64,000 bases of DNA from Methylomonas sp. MK1. Its GTDB lineage: Bacteria; Pseudomonadota; Gammaproteobacteria; Methylococcales; Methylomonadaceae. Made by a program: the position numbers and the translations under genes. The DNA is taken from positions 1,426,001-1,490,000 of the forward strand of contig NZ_AQOV01000002.1 of the NCBI RefSeq assembly GCF_000365425.1, in the 5' to 3' direction. The notes beneath the pieces are model-generated. The model did no database searches. It saw only the letters and a program-made list of their open reading frames with translations, and had not been told where the DNA came from. Below, in pieces: positions 15,547 to 25,185 of this stretch; position 1 is the first letter of the stretch, and every line of letters begins with the position of its first letter.

Positions 15547-17229
15547 TTAATCGGGCGCCAAGCCACCCGATACCAACATCTCCCGGGCATGCGCCAAAGT
15601 GTTTTCGGTAATGGTGACGCCGCCCAGCATGCGCGCGACTTCATTCACGCGTTCGTCGTCGCTCAAACGGCGGACCGTGGACGATGTCACCGCTGCTTTC
15701 TGATTCTTGGCGACGAATAAATGCTGATGCGCTTGCGACGCGACTTGCGGCAAGTGGGTGACGCACAATACCTGGCGGTTCTTGCTCAAACGCCTTAATT
15801 TCTGACCGACGATTTCGGCAATACCGCCGCCGATGCCGGAATCGACCTCGTCGAAAATCATGGTCGGCGTGGTTTTGTCGGTGCTGGTCGTCACTTGAAT
15901 CGCCAGGCTGATCCGCGACAACTCGCCTCCCGACGCCACTTTGGCTAACGGCTTGGCCGGCAGGCCGGGGTTGGTGCTGACCAAAAATTCGATGCTATCC
16001 ACACCGTTGCGCTGCGGTTCGGTATCTTCAGGAGTGCGGAGATTGACGAGGAACTCGCCGTGCGGCATGCCCAATTCTTTGATGGCGTCGGAAATCCGTT
16101 GCTGCAACTCGGCGCCGGCTTGGCGACGGCTGACGGACAACTCGCCGGCTAGTTTGCGATACTGGCTTAACAGTCGCTCGCAATCGGCATTCAGACTTTC
16201 GATACGCTCGCTACTATGGCTGAGGTTGTCCAGTTCGGTAGCGAAGCGGGTCGCCAGTTCCGGCAATTCTTCCGGCTGGATTTTATGTTTACGGCTCAGT
16301 GACTGAATCACGCCGATCTGATTTTCCAGCCAGACAAGTTGTTGCGGATCGGCTTCCTGATTTTCCAGGAAGCGGCGCAATTGTTGGGTGGCCTCGCCGA
16401 TCTGGATTTCCGCATCGCTTAATAATTCGGAAACCCCGTTTAGCTCGCCGGCATATTGCGCTAGCTCGTTGATGGCATGAATCACATGGCCCAGCATGTC
16501 GGCTACAGATTGCTGATCGTTGTCGTACAAAATATCCAGCTGCTGCTGACCGACGCCGAGGATTTTGCCCAAGTTAGCCAGCTTGTGATGCTCGTCGGCC
16601 AAGGCTTGGTAATCGAAATTTTCCAAATCCAGTTGCTGCAACTCGTCGAGTTGGTAACGGAGCAATTCCTCGCGTTCGACCTGATCGCTGCCGGCTTTTA
16701 ATAATTGTTGCAGTTGCTTATGCGCTTGTTTCCAGCTTTGGTAACAAGTATTCAGATCGTCCAGCAAGGCCTGATTGCCGGCGAAACCGTCCAACAGCCG
16801 TCTTTGTTCCTCGTTATCCAGCAGCGTCAGATGGGCGTGTTGGCCGTGGATTTCCACCAGTTGCCTGCTCAGGCCTTGCAGGGTTTGCAGGTTGACCGGG
16901 CGGTTGTTGATATAAGCCTTGGAACGGCCATCATCGCTGATGGTGCGGCGGATCATGCACTGGCCGCCGTCGTCCAGCTCGTTGTCGATCAGCCATTGTT
17001 TGACCAGCGGCGCTTTGGATAAATCAAACTCGATATTCACTTCGGCACGCTTGCTGCCGGGGCGCACATAGCCGGAATCGGCGCGGTCGCCCAAAGCCAG
17101 GCCCAATGCGGTCAGTAGAATCGATTTGCCGGCCCCGGTTTCGCCGGTTAATACCGACATGCCGGGGTCCAGGTCCAGGTCCAGCGCGTCGACGACGGCG
17201 AGGTCGATAATGTTAAGGTTTAACAGCAT
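15547..17229 (-). CDS. recN: DNA repair protein RecN
   Basis: A 560-residue SMC-like ATPase of full family length. It has an N-terminal Walker A (TGETGAGKSILLTAL, ~residues 28-42), two long coiled-coil arms (about 155-365) with a central globular tip, an ABC signature (KVASGGELSRISLAIQ) and a Walker B (TPTMIFDEVDSGIGGG). RecN acts early in recombinational repair of double-strand breaks and is usually SOS-regulated. It starts 4 nt after nadK, so the two form an operon, an arrangement common in gammaproteobacteria. I did not find a convincing LexA box. Confidence 0.95.
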   Translation of the reverse strand: MLLNLNIIDLAVVDALDLDLDPGMSVLTGETGAGKSILLTALGLALGDRADSGYVRPGSKRAEVNIEFDLSKAPLVKQWLIDNELDDGGQCMIRRTISDDGRSKAYINNRPVNLQTLQGLSRQLVEIHGQHAHLTLLDNEEQRRLLDGFAGNQALLDDLNTCYQSWKQAHKQLQQLLKAGSDQVEREELLRYQLDELQQLDLENFDYQALADEHHKLANLGKILGVGQQQLDILYDNDQQSVADMLGHVIHAINELAQYAGELNGVSELLSDAEIQIGEATQQLRRFLENQEADPQQLVWLENQIGVIQSLSRKHKIQPEELPELATRFATELDNLSHSSERIESLNADCERLLSQYRKLAGELSVSRRQAGAELQQRISDAIKELGMPHGEFLVNLRTPEDTEPQRNGVDSIEFLVSTNPGLPAKPLAKVASGGELSRISLAIQVTTSTDKTTPTMIFDEVDSGIGGGIAEIVGQKLRRLSKNRQVLCVTHLPQVASQAHQHLFVAKNQKAAVTSSTVRRLSDDERVNEVARMLGGVTITENTLAHAREMLVSGGLAPD

Positions 17230-17233
17230 GGCC

Positions 17234-18115
17234 TTAGGCGGGGTAGCCGCTCCAGTTAAGTTTACTTCTTAAAGTATGGAAAAAATCGTGATCCGCAGGA
17301 TGCAAAATTTTAATCGGTTTGGCGGATTTTTTGATGACGATTTTGTCGTTGATGCGCACGTCCGGGATCTCCATGTGGTCGCAAGTCACCAGCGCATTGA
17401 TCTGTTTGGTTTGGCTGAAACGGATTTCGATGACCACGTTGTCGTCGATGACGATGGGCCGATTCGACAGCGTATGCGGGTTCAGGGGTACCAACACCAG
17501 CGCGTTCAAGGCCGGGTGCAGAATCGGACCGCCGGCAGACAAGGAATACGCGGTAGAGCCGGTTGGGGTGGCGACGATCAAGCCATCCGAACGCTGGGTA
17601 TTCAGATACACGCCATCGATGCTGGTGACGATCTCTATCATGCTCGGCGTCACCCAGCGATGTACCACCACCTCGTTGACGGCGGTTTGCTGATGGATGA
17701 TTTCGTGGTCGCGGATGATATGAGTACTGAGCAACTGGCGCTGCTCGCTCTTGAACTCCCCAGCCAAAATCTTATCCAGACGGCTGGACAACTGCTCCGG
17801 CGAAATGTCCACCAAAAAGCCCAGCCTGCCCAGGTTTACGCCCAGCAGCGGCGTTTCGAAATCCGCCGCGGCGCGGGCCGCCGCCAGAAAGGTACCATCG
17901 CCGCCCACGGCGATAATCAAGTCGCATAGTTCCGGCAGTCGCTCGATATGTACGCCCTTTATGTCGGCGCCGTCGAGCAATTCCGCGCTTTGGCTATCTA
18001 CGACGATGTCGTGACCACGGGCTTTTAGGTAACGGAACAGTTCGTTCAGCGTCGCGGCAATACCGGGATCGCCGCACTTGCCGATGATACCGATACGCTG
18101 GAAGGGGGTTGGCAT
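17234..18115 (-). CDS. nadK: NAD kinase
   Basis: A 293-residue NAD kinase, which makes NADP+ from NAD+ and ATP (or polyphosphate). The diagnostic GGDGTFLAAAR motif is near residues 70-80, and NLGRLGFLVDI and the nucleotide-binding ATPTGSTAYSLSAGGPI follow. Length and ends fit the bacterial family. It is the first gene of a nadK-recN operon. Its upstream region contains the beginning of a dispersed repeat element. Confidence 0.95.
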   Translation of the reverse strand: MPTPFQRIGIIGKCGDPGIAATLNELFRYLKARGHDIVVDSQSAELLDGADIKGVHIERLPELCDLIIAVGGDGTFLAAARAAADFETPLLGVNLGRLGFLVDISPEQLSSRLDKILAGEFKSEQRQLLSTHIIRDHEIIHQQTAVNEVVVHRWVTPSMIEIVTSIDGVYLNTQRSDGLIVATPTGSTAYSLSAGGPILHPALNALVLVPLNPHTLSNRPIVIDDNVVIEIRFSQTKQINALVTCDHMEIPDVRINDKIVIKKSAKPIKILHPADHDFFHTLRSKLNWSGYPA

Positions 18116-18186
18116 GGTTGGGGTGGTGGTTTTTGAGTAAGTTCGATTATAGGGGATTGTGTTTTTATTCGGTAGCGTTGTGTGAT

Positions 18187-18470
18187 TTGTGTCGCTGGCG
18201 CGACGGGTTGTTTGGATGTCGGGTCTCGGCCCGACGGCCGAGTAACTTTTCTTTGTTTGGCCAAAGAAAAGTCACCAAAAGAAACGCCACCCGGATGCCG
18301 CTTGTATCCTGCGCTCCGAAGCTTTCGCCGGGGGTTGACGAAAGGGGCTTCCTGCCCCTTCGTCAACGTGCGGCATTCATGCCGCACCCCTTCGGGCTGA
18401 TCCCGCCGAAAGCTCCGGTGCTCGGCGCAGCATGCGGGAGAAAAACTCCACGGGATTTGAAACCGCCTAA
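18187..18470 (+). repeat. Dispersed intergenic repeat, copy A
   Basis: A ~280-bp GC-rich block with several nested inverted repeats: GTCGCTGGCGCGAC, CTTTTCTTTG...CCAAAGAAAAG, AGGGGCTTCCTGCCCCT, GTGCGGCATTCATGCCGCAC. It recurs in opposite orientation at 19636-19906 with high similarity in the same order. Short ORFs inside it are not genes. It looks like the non-autonomous, hairpin-rich intergenic repeats of gammaproteobacterial genomes. Confidence 0.8.
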
Positions 18471-18612
18471 TATTCGTAAAGTTTGCAGAAAGATTAAAAG
18501 CTAATGTGCTCCGCGTTGACCGTTACGGCCTTGAGCATAAAAAGATGGAATTGCAGCTGGTTTGCTAACCTACGTTAATTTAGGTTTTGCGATTCTTTGT
18601 ATCTATCCCATC

Positions 18613-18975
18613 CTAGGGTGTTATCTCAAGCCCCAAGGGATCGGAGTTTGATTCATCAAGAACATAAGATATGGGAATAAACGGCAACCCTGTGACCGCC
18701 CCACAACTGCAACTTGGTAGCAACCAAATGTTGTTAATAAAAGACTTGTAAGTCTTGCTTTTATCTCCGGTGTACAACTTATCGGTTGTTTCAGCAAGCA
18801 TAATGAAAGGTGTTCCGCAGATGACATTACCGACGAACGTTGGAGCAGCAACAATCGCATTCCTGTTATAAAAATTCGAAATTGCTTTAATCGGGTTTTC
18901 TTCTTGGATTAGTGATCGAGAAGCGCACCCATAAACTACAACATTCACCAACAATAAGAATGCTTTGCGTTTCAT
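18613..18975 (-). CDS. Hypothetical lipoprotein
   Basis: A 120-residue protein with a short signal sequence ending in a lipobox-like VYGC (MKRKAFLLLVNVVVYGC), so probably lipid-anchored. The body is unrecognised. It contains a hydrophobic Gly/Pro-rich middle (GNVICGTPFIMLAET) and a CSCGAVTGLPFIP segment that resembles small YceK-like lipoproteins only loosely. It is one of two orphan genes bracketed by inverted copies of a repeat, and its AT-richness differs from the flanks. Confidence 0.6.
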   Translation of the reverse strand: MKRKAFLLLVNVVVYGCASRSLIQEENPIKAISNFYNRNAIVAAPTFVGNVICGTPFIMLAETTDKLYTGDKSKTYKSFINNIWLLPSCSCGAVTGLPFIPISYVLDESNSDPLGLEITP

Positions 18976-19160
18976 GATGTCATAATCCTTGTTATATACA
19001 ACTGAGTGCCAATGGTGATGAGCGACGAATATTATATATCTTTCGATCGTGCCGTTATCCTTTTGGTATGCAGCAGGGTGAGCACGGTTTTTGTGCCTAC
19101 GCGGAATAAAACGGTGGGCAGAAAAGCATTGTCCACCCTACGCCTATGCGGCGTTTTGTG

Positions 19161-19541
19161 TTACGCATAAATTAATAAAATACAAAAAATCACAAGTGTG
19201 ATAATAACTTTATATGATTTTTTGCTTAAAAATTTTCTTGTAAACACCCCAGTCAATATTCCGAAAATATATGTTAAAACCATAATAGGCCAAAAAAAGG
19301 CCACTACTAAACCCAAACCCCCAGCCAGTGATGGAGAGCCTTCGTCGCCATGAGCACTGAAAAAGATATAACTAAATACTCCCAATAACCCGAAAATTGT
19401 TAACACGGCTCCAGATTTTGGCTTAAATAGTAATCCAACAAAGTAACCCAGAATTAACGAACAAATTGATATTAGTGGTGTAAACATATTCGTAGTGAAC
19501 TTGCCGTATCTAGATAAATCCGAGGGAAAAATAGCGTACAT
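19161..19541 (-). CDS. Hypothetical small membrane protein
   Basis: A 126-residue protein with four predicted transmembrane segments (PLISICSLILGYFVGLLF, AVLTIFGLLGVFSYIFF, GLGLVVAFFWPIMVLTYIFG, KVIITLVIFCILLIYA). No family recognised. An alternative start at residue 19 (ATG at 19487) would place the first helix right at the N-terminus and may be the true one. Neither start has a clear Shine-Dalgarno. AT-rich, and lies with the lipoprotein gene between the inverted repeats. Confidence 0.5.
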   Translation of the reverse strand: MYAIFPSDLSRYGKFTTNMFTPLISICSLILGYFVGLLFKPKSGAVLTIFGLLGVFSYIFFSAHGDEGSPSLAGGLGLVVAFFWPIMVLTYIFGILTGVFTRKFLSKKSYKVIITLVIFCILLIYA

Positions 19542-19635
19542 TCAAGCTTAGCGAAATCCGAAATGTGTGGAGCCTAATTCCCTCGTTTTTGCAATCCGTT
19601 GAGGTTACTTCATTTGTGTGCTGACAGGCTTTAAA

Positions 19636-19906
19636 TTTTGGGATGATTGCCTCCCGCATGCCGCGCCGAGCACCGGAGCTTTTGAACGGATCAGCCCGTA
19701 GGGGCACCGCAGGGATGCGGCGCGTTGCATGCAGGGGCTGGGAAGCCCCTTCAGGCAACCCCGTTCAAAAGCGAGGAGCGCAGGGAATAAGCGGCATTCC
19801 GGGTGGCTTTTTCTTTGGATACTTTCTTTTGGCCAAACAAAAGAAAGTATCGCGGCCGTCGGTCCGCGAACCGACATTAAAATCAGCCGTCGCGCCAGCG
19901 ACACAA
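19636..19906 (-). repeat. Dispersed intergenic repeat, copy B (inverted)
   Basis: The reverse complement aligns with copy A (18187-18470) over its whole length, sharing GTCGCTGGCGCGACGG, GTTTGGCCAAA, CCACCCGGA-TGCCGCTT, CTGCGCTCC and AGCTCCGGTGCTCGGCGC. With copy A it brackets a ~1.2-kb insert carrying two orphan genes. Its end lies 10 nt before the DUF924 start codon. Confidence 0.8.
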
Positions 19907-19916
19907 AAAACAGCCA

Positions 19917-20459
19917 ATGATCACTTACCAAGAAATCCTAAAATTCTGGTTCGAAGAAATACCCCCCAAATTCTGGTGGTCCGCCAACCCAGAATTCGAT
20001 AAAACCATCGCCCACCGATTCGAATCCACACTCCAACAAGCCATAAAAGGCGAATTATTCAGTTGGCGACAAGAACCCAAAGGCCGACTCGCCGAAGTCA
20101 TCGTCATCGACCAATTTGCCAGAAACATCCACCGCAACACGCCTTTGGCATTTGCTTACGATCCGCTGGCGCTGGTTTTGGCGCAGGAAGCGATAGCAGT
20201 GGGTGCTGAGCTAAGCTTGTCGCCCATCGAGCGCAGTTTTCTGTACTTGCCATTCATGCACAGCGAGTCCAAAACCATCCATGCCTGGGCGGAAAAGCTC
20301 TACCGCGAAAATGGCTTAGCCGATAATTACCAGTTCGAGTTAAAGCACAAGGCCATTATTGATCGCTTTGGCCGCTATCCGCACCGCAACCAAATTCTGG
20401 GTCGTACCTCAACGGTCGAAGAGCTTGAGTTTCTCAAACAACCGGGTTCCAGTTTCTGA
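19917..20459 (+). CDS. DUF924 family protein
   Basis: A 180-residue cytoplasmic protein of the DUF924 family. Recognised by the N-terminal LKFWFEE, the central GRLAEVIVIDQFARNIHRNTP and AFAYDPLAL, the FLYLPFMHSE motif, and the C-terminal IIDRFGRYPHRNQILGR. Family members are all-helical with a TPR-like fold and no established function. Full length. It has no promoter room beyond the repeat that ends 10 nt upstream, so its transcription may start within that repeat. Confidence 0.87.
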   Translation: MITYQEILKFWFEEIPPKFWWSANPEFDKTIAHRFESTLQQAIKGELFSWRQEPKGRLAEVIVIDQFARNIHRNTPLAFAYDPLALVLAQEAIAVGAELSLSPIERSFLYLPFMHSESKTIHAWAEKLYRENGLADNYQFELKHKAIIDRFGRYPHRNQILGRTSTVEELEFLKQPGSSF

Positions 20460-20718
20460 AGGCAATCAGGCAAGGCAAATAAATGGAAGCCTATGGATCC
20501 CCGCATTACCACGCGGCGCGTGTAAACGAGGCAATAGAGCTTCTACTAGCGATATAGGCTAACGAGAGTTCCATGTGGGTGGCCGATTATTGGTTGCACA
20601 AATAAAGCGATAAGCAAAATTTGTGATGTTTTGCGGATTAGTTTGAAAGCTAGAGTTAGCGCGCGTATCATCAAAAACTCACCAATCTCGACCACAACCG
20701 GCCAAATAGGTAAACATC

Positions 20719-21372
20719 ATGAATACCATCGTTCGTTACTTGGCATTAAGCACTGCAATCTTGGCGTCCGTCGGCTTAACTACACCCGCAAATGCTGCAT
20801 TGGTTCAATACACGTATACCGGCAATACCTTTACCGACATATATCCATCCGATTTTGGAGATGTCGGCGTAAACATCAGTTTCAGCGTGGAAGAATCGCT
20901 GCTACCCAAAAATGGTCGGGCTATTCTTGACGTTGACGACTATTCCAGCGCCCGCATTCCGTTTACCTTCAGTTTTGGTTTAGGGCAGTTTTATAGAATG
21001 GACACTGTGGCGTTTTACACAAATCCGAACAATGCCGGGGTCGATCCGCACTTTCAGACCTATTACGACAGGAGTGCTCGAATAGAGTTCGATACCGACG
21101 CCAACGGTCACTTCAGCGGTAATTGGAGTGCGGTACTCAATAAACATGAATATGGCCGGCCCGGTTTGCTGGGCGGCGTTTCGATAAGTTCGGTTGCAAA
21201 TGGCTTAGCTGGAATGGATTCGGCAGAATTAATTTATAGCGTTTCGGGGTCTGTGACCGGCAATCCGGGGACTTGGACACGTCAGCTTGCACCTGTGCCG
21301 TTACCCGCGAGTGGGTTTTTGTTTGGTTTTGCTATTGCTGGTTTGGGTATTTGCAAACGTTTTAATCGCTAG
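20719..21372 (+). CDS. Secreted VPLPA-CTERM protein
   Basis: A 217-residue exported protein with a signal peptide (cleaved probably after ANA at ~residue 27) and a beta-rich body without recognised domain. The C-terminal sorting signal runs from PVPLPASGFLFGFAIAG to a basic end (KRFNR). The pattern VPLPA, one hydrophobic helix, then Arg/Lys residues is the VPLPA-CTERM form of exosortase-substrate tails. The protein is probably destined for the cell surface or extracellular matrix. Its partner exosortase must lie elsewhere. Confidence 0.75.
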   Translation: MNTIVRYLALSTAILASVGLTTPANAALVQYTYTGNTFTDIYPSDFGDVGVNISFSVEESLLPKNGRAILDVDDYSSARIPFTFSFGLGQFYRMDTVAFYTNPNNAGVDPHFQTYYDRSARIEFDTDANGHFSGNWSAVLNKHEYGRPGLLGGVSISSVANGLAGMDSAELIYSVSGSVTGNPGTWTRQLAPVPLPASGFLFGFAIAGLGICKRFNR

Positions 21373-21450
21373 CCGCTTGCTTAGTTGAAAATAATGTTCT
21401 CCGGGTTGGGGCCAGTTATGCGTCCTTTCCGTTTAGGTAAATAGCAATAA

Positions 21451-21473
21451 AAAGGCCGGTCACCCGGCCTTTT
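21451..21473. terminator. Bidirectional terminator
   Basis: AAAGGCCGG pairs with CCGGCCTTT around a short loop. It is flanked by an A-run on the left and TTTTGTTT on the right, so it can act in both directions. It lies between the converging VPLPA-CTERM gene and htpG and should end both. Confidence 0.85.
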
Positions 21474-21491
21474 GTTTAGCGCATTTAGGGA

Positions 21492-23438
21492 TTAACCCAG
21501 TAGCCCTTGTAACAAACCATTCAGTTTATGCACAAACGCCGACGGATCATCTAACTGACCGCCTTCGCTAAGAATAGCCTGGTCGAACAAGATGTGGCTG
21601 ATGTCCGCGAAGCGGGTGTCGTCCTGCTCGTTTTTCAAAGCCTTGACGATGGCGTGGTCAGGGTTGATCTCAAAGATCGGCTTGCTGCCGCCCATGCCCA
21701 TCATGTTCATGGATTGACCGGCTTCTTTCATGATCCTTTCCATGTTCAAGCTCATGTCGTAAGCCCCGGTCACCAAGCAGGCTGGCGAATCGGTCAGACG
21801 ATGGCTGACTTTCACTTCGCTGACTTTGTCTTTCAGCACCTCTTTAATTTGATTCAACACCGATTCGAAATCCTTGTTGATTTCTTCCAGGTGTTGTTTC
21901 TCTTCTTCGGTGTCGAATTTATCCAGATCCAGCTCGCCTTTGGCGATGGATTGCAGATGCTTGTCTTCGAAGTCGGTCAGGCTGGACACCAGCCATTCGT
22001 CGATGCGGTCGGATAGCAGCAACACCTCGATACCTTTCTTGCGGAAGATTTCCAGATGCGGGCTGTTTTTCGCGGCGGCGAAGCTGTCGGCGGTGACGTA
22101 GTAGATTTTCTCCTGGCCTTCCTTCATCCGGCTGACATAGTCGGCCAGCGAGACGTTTTGGGTTTTGTCGTCGGTATGGGTGGACGAGAAACGCAGCAAC
22201 TTGGCGACTCTATCCTTGTTTTTATGATCTTCTATCGGGCCTTCTTTGATGACGTTGCCGAACTGTTCCCAAAATTTTTGGTACTTCTCGGCATCGTTTT
22301 CGGCCAGATCTTCCAGCATGCCCAGTACTTTTTTCACCGCGCCGGTTTTGATGGCGCTGATTTGTTTGCTTTGTTGCAAAATCTCACGCGAAACGTTCAA
22401 CGGTAAGCTGTCGGCATCGATCACGCCGCGGACGAAGCGCAGGAAGCGCGGCATCAGTTGCTCGGCGTCGTCGGTGATGAAGACTTTTTTGATGTACAGT
22501 TTTACGCCGTGTTTGGCGTCGCGGTCCCACATGTCGAACGGGGCACGGCTGGGCACGTACAACAGCAAGCTGTATTCGTTGGTGCCTTCGACACGGCTAT
22601 GCACGTGGGTTAGCGGGTCCTGGAAATCGTGCGAGACGTGTTTGTAAAACTCGGCATATTCTTCTTCAGAAATCGAGTCTTTGGATTGGGTCCATAAGGC
22701 TGATGCGCTGTTCACCGTTTCGTCTTCGACGCGGGCGGGCGCGGTTTCGTTGCCTTCCTCGTCTTTCTCGGCCGGAATTTCCTTGCTCATCACGATGGGC
22801 AGGGAGATATGGTCGGAGAATTTTTTGATGATGGAACGCAGTTTCCAGCTGTTTAAAAATTCCTCTTCGCCGTCTTTCAGATGCAGTACGATTTCGGTAC
22901 CGCGCGTGGCTTTATCGACCGATTCGATGGTGTAATCGCCTTCGCCTGCCGATTCCCAGCGCACTGCCTCCGAAACCGGCGCGCCGGCTTTGCGGGTGGT
23001 CAGCGTGACTTTGTCGGCGACGATGAAGGCCGAGTAAAAGCCGACGCCAAATTGGCCGATCAGTTCGCTGTCTTTCGCTTGGTCGCCGGTCAGGCGCTCG
23101 AAGAACTGCTTGGTGCCGGACTTGGCGATAGTGCCGATATGGTCCTGCACTTCTTCGCGAGTCATGCCGATGCCGTTATCGGTAATGGTGATGGTCTTTT
23201 TGGCTTCGTCGAAATCGACGCGGATTTTTAATTCGCTGTCGCCTTCGTACAGGCTGTCGTTGGCCAAGGCTTCGAAACGCAGCTTGTCGGCGGCATCCGA
23301 GCTGTTGGAGATCAACTCGCGCAAAAAGATTTCCTTGTTGCTGTACAAGGAGTGAATCATCAAATGCAGTAAATGTTTTACTTCGGTTTGAAAACCTAGG
23401 GTTTGTTTGTTTGCCTCAACAGTCATGTCTATACTCAT
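21492..23438 (-). CDS. htpG: Molecular chaperone HtpG (Hsp90)
   Basis: A 648-residue cytosolic Hsp90. The GHKL ATPase domain shows [29 protein letters not shown] and [18 protein letters not shown]. The middle domain has [19 protein letters not shown] and the dimerisation domain follows. As in other bacterial Hsp90s, the eukaryotic MEEVD tail is absent. Starts at residue 1 or 5 (ATG at 23426) are both possible. A heat-shock sigma-32 promoter lies just upstream, and a bidirectional terminator follows the gene. Confidence 0.96.
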   Translation of the reverse strand: MSIDMTVEANKQTLGFQTEVKHLLHLMIHSLYSNKEIFLRELISNSSDAADKLRFEALANDSLYEGDSELKIRVDFDEAKKTITITDNGIGMTREEVQDHIGTIAKSGTKQFFERLTGDQAKDSELIGQFGVGFYSAFIVADKVTLTTRKAGAPVSEAVRWESAGEGDYTIESVDKATRGTEIVLHLKDGEEEFLNSWKLRSIIKKFSDHISLPIVMSKEIPAEKDEEGNETAPARVEDETVNSASALWTQSKDSISEEEYAEFYKHVSHDFQDPLTHVHSRVEGTNEYSLLLYVPSRAPFDMWDRDAKHGVKLYIKKVFITDDAEQLMPRFLRFVRGVIDADSLPLNVSREILQQSKQISAIKTGAVKKVLGMLEDLAENDAEKYQKFWEQFGNVIKEGPIEDHKNKDRVAKLLRFSSTHTDDKTQNVSLADYVSRMKEGQEKIYYVTADSFAAAKNSPHLEIFRKKGIEVLLLSDRIDEWLVSSLTDFEDKHLQSIAKGELDLDKFDTEEEKQHLEEINKDFESVLNQIKEVLKDKVSEVKVSHRLTDSPACLVTGAYDMSLNMERIMKEAGQSMNMMGMGGSKPIFEINPDHAIVKALKNEQDDTRFADISHILFDQAILSEGGQLDDPSAFVHKLNGLLQGLLG

Positions 23439-23462
23439 TTGGTTGTAAAGTGGACTCGGGCG

Positions 23463-23491
23463 AGTTGGGGATGATAATTTTATTTTTCAAG
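23463..23491 (-). promoter_or_regulatory. Sigma-32 (RpoH) heat-shock promoter of htpG
   Basis: On the minus strand CTTGAAA is followed after 14 nt by CCCCAACT, close to the RpoH consensus CTTGAAA-N(12-16)-CCCCATNT. It sits ~25-50 nt upstream of the htpG start, where a promoter would be expected for a heat-shock chaperone. Confidence 0.75.
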
Positions 23492-23552
23492 TCCGCCCGC
23501 ATTGTGGATTTTATGGAGCCGATTTCTTGAGCGTTTTATTAGCCTTCCTGCC

Positions 23553-25181
23553 ATGAGTTTTAGTTTAGCCGGCAAAAGTATCCTGATTGTCGAGGACAAT
23601 CCTGTGTTCCGCAAAGCTATGCGCGACATGCTATACAGCTTGCAAGCCGTCACTGTCGTCGAAGCGGATAACGGCATTGCCGCGATCAATGCCATGAGCA
23701 AAAGCAGTTTCGACATCGTGTTGTGCGATTACAACCTGGGTGTGGGTAAGAACGGGCAACAGGTATTGGAGGAAGCCAGGCATCGGAATTTAATCGATTA
23801 TCGCTGCGTGTTTATTTTGATTAGTGCCGAACAAACTACCAGTGCCGTGCTGGGTGTCATGGACAGCAAGCCCGATGAATATCTAACCAAGCCCTTCAAT
23901 GCTCAGCAATTGATGAGTCGACTGACGCGTAATTTTGCCCGTAAGGAATTTATGGCCGGTATCGATAAGGCGCTGGCAGGCGGCAATTTGCCTAAGGCAA
24001 TTCAGTTATGTGATGCATTGCTGCTGTCGGCGGACAAGAAAATGCATCTGCATTTGCTGAAAATGCGCGCCGAGCTGGCGATTTCCGCAGGCGATTTCGA
24101 CAAGGCCAGACAGATATATCACGAAGTCTTGGAGCAAAGAGAGCTGCCTTGGGCTCGCTTGGGTTTGGGGGTGATCGACTTCCAAAACAACAACATCGAA
24201 CAAGCGATTGCCGGTTTTCAGAGTCTCGTGGCTGACAATCCGATGTTGATGGAGTGTTACGACTGGCTTGGCAGGGCATACGAGGCTTTGGATCAGTACA
24301 ACGATGTCGAAAGTGTTTTGCAGCAAGCCCTGCAATTATCGCCGCAATCGATACTTAGGCAGAAAAAACTGGCTGAAGCGGCGGATAAAAACGGTAATCT
24401 GGAAATCGCCGAAAAAGCCTATAAATCGGTGGTAAAGCTAGGCAAGCATTCCGTGCATCGCTCATGCAGTGATTTTTCCGGATTGGCTAAGCTGTATGCC
24501 AAAACCAATGCTGCCGACGACGCCTTGAAAATACTAGACGAAATGCGCAAGGAATACGCCAATCATCCCGAGGCGGAATTACGCGCCTCGACTGTGGAAG
24601 CGGATGTGTATAAAACTCTGGGTAACGAGGAGTTGTCGCAGAAGGCTTTGCTGAAAGCCGTGGATATATGCAGTCGCTTGGGTAATAAAGCGCCCAGGGA
24701 CTTACAGTTGGAGGTGGTGAAAACCTGTTTCCTGAGCGATGAACACGATAAAGCCGAAGAAATACTTTACGACCTGATTCATGCGCATATCGACGACGAA
24801 CAGTTCTTGAACGATTTGCGCCGTATGCAAAGCGGCATCGGCATGGATAATCACTCGGAAATCCTGATTCAAAAAACCAAGCAGGCTTTGATCGCGACCA
24901 ACAACAAGGGTGTAGCGTTGTATAAGCAAGGTAAATTCAAGGAGGCCTTGGATCTGTTCGAACAAGCCATTCAGACCATGCCGGATAACAAAACCATCAT
25001 TGTGAATATGCTGAAGATCATGATTCATGATTTGAAGGTTAATGAGTTTTGCGAAGAAAAAAATCAACGCATCAAGGCTTTAATTAACAAGGCCAAGCAA
25101 ATTGGTGTTGATCAACATAAGCTGGGGATATTACAAATGGAGTATGCGAAATTGCGACAGCCTCAAGCGGTCAAGGCTTAA
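23553..25181 (+). CDS. Response regulator with TPR repeats
   Basis: A 542-residue protein. Residues 8-130 form a CheY-like receiver with acidic residues (IVEDN), the phospho-acceptor Asp in VLCDYNLG, and the conserved Lys of EYLTKPF. From ~residue 135 on there are repeated helical pairs typical of tetratricopeptide repeats (ARLGLGVIDFQNNNIEQAIA and NKGVALYKQGKFKEALDLFE). Output is thus protein-protein interaction, not DNA binding. I chose the ATG at 23553, just before the receiver. Followed at 4 nt by a histidine kinase, its probable partner. It diverges from htpG. Confidence 0.87.
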   Translation: MSFSLAGKSILIVEDNPVFRKAMRDMLYSLQAVTVVEADNGIAAINAMSKSSFDIVLCDYNLGVGKNGQQVLEEARHRNLIDYRCVFILISAEQTTSAVLGVMDSKPDEYLTKPFNAQQLMSRLTRNFARKEFMAGIDKALAGGNLPKAIQLCDALLLSADKKMHLHLLKMRAELAISAGDFDKARQIYHEVLEQRELPWARLGLGVIDFQNNNIEQAIAGFQSLVADNPMLMECYDWLGRAYEALDQYNDVESVLQQALQLSPQSILRQKKLAEAADKNGNLEIAEKAYKSVVKLGKHSVHRSCSDFSGLAKLYAKTNAADDALKILDEMRKEYANHPEAELRASTVEADVYKTLGNEELSQKALLKAVDICSRLGNKAPRDLQLEVVKTCFLSDEHDKAEEILYDLIHAHIDDEQFLNDLRRMQSGIGMDNHSEILIQKTKQALIATNNKGVALYKQGKFKEALDLFEQAIQTMPDNKTIIVNMLKIMIHDLKVNEFCEEKNQRIKALINKAKQIGVDQHKLGILQMEYAKLRQPQAVKA

Positions 25182-25185
25182 AATC

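Noticed and set aside
18109..18504. 131-codon and neighbouring ORFs in the repeat upstream of nadK
   Set aside because: They lie inside a hairpin-rich repeat that recurs inverted at 19.6-19.9 kb, with ORFs in several frames; not genes.
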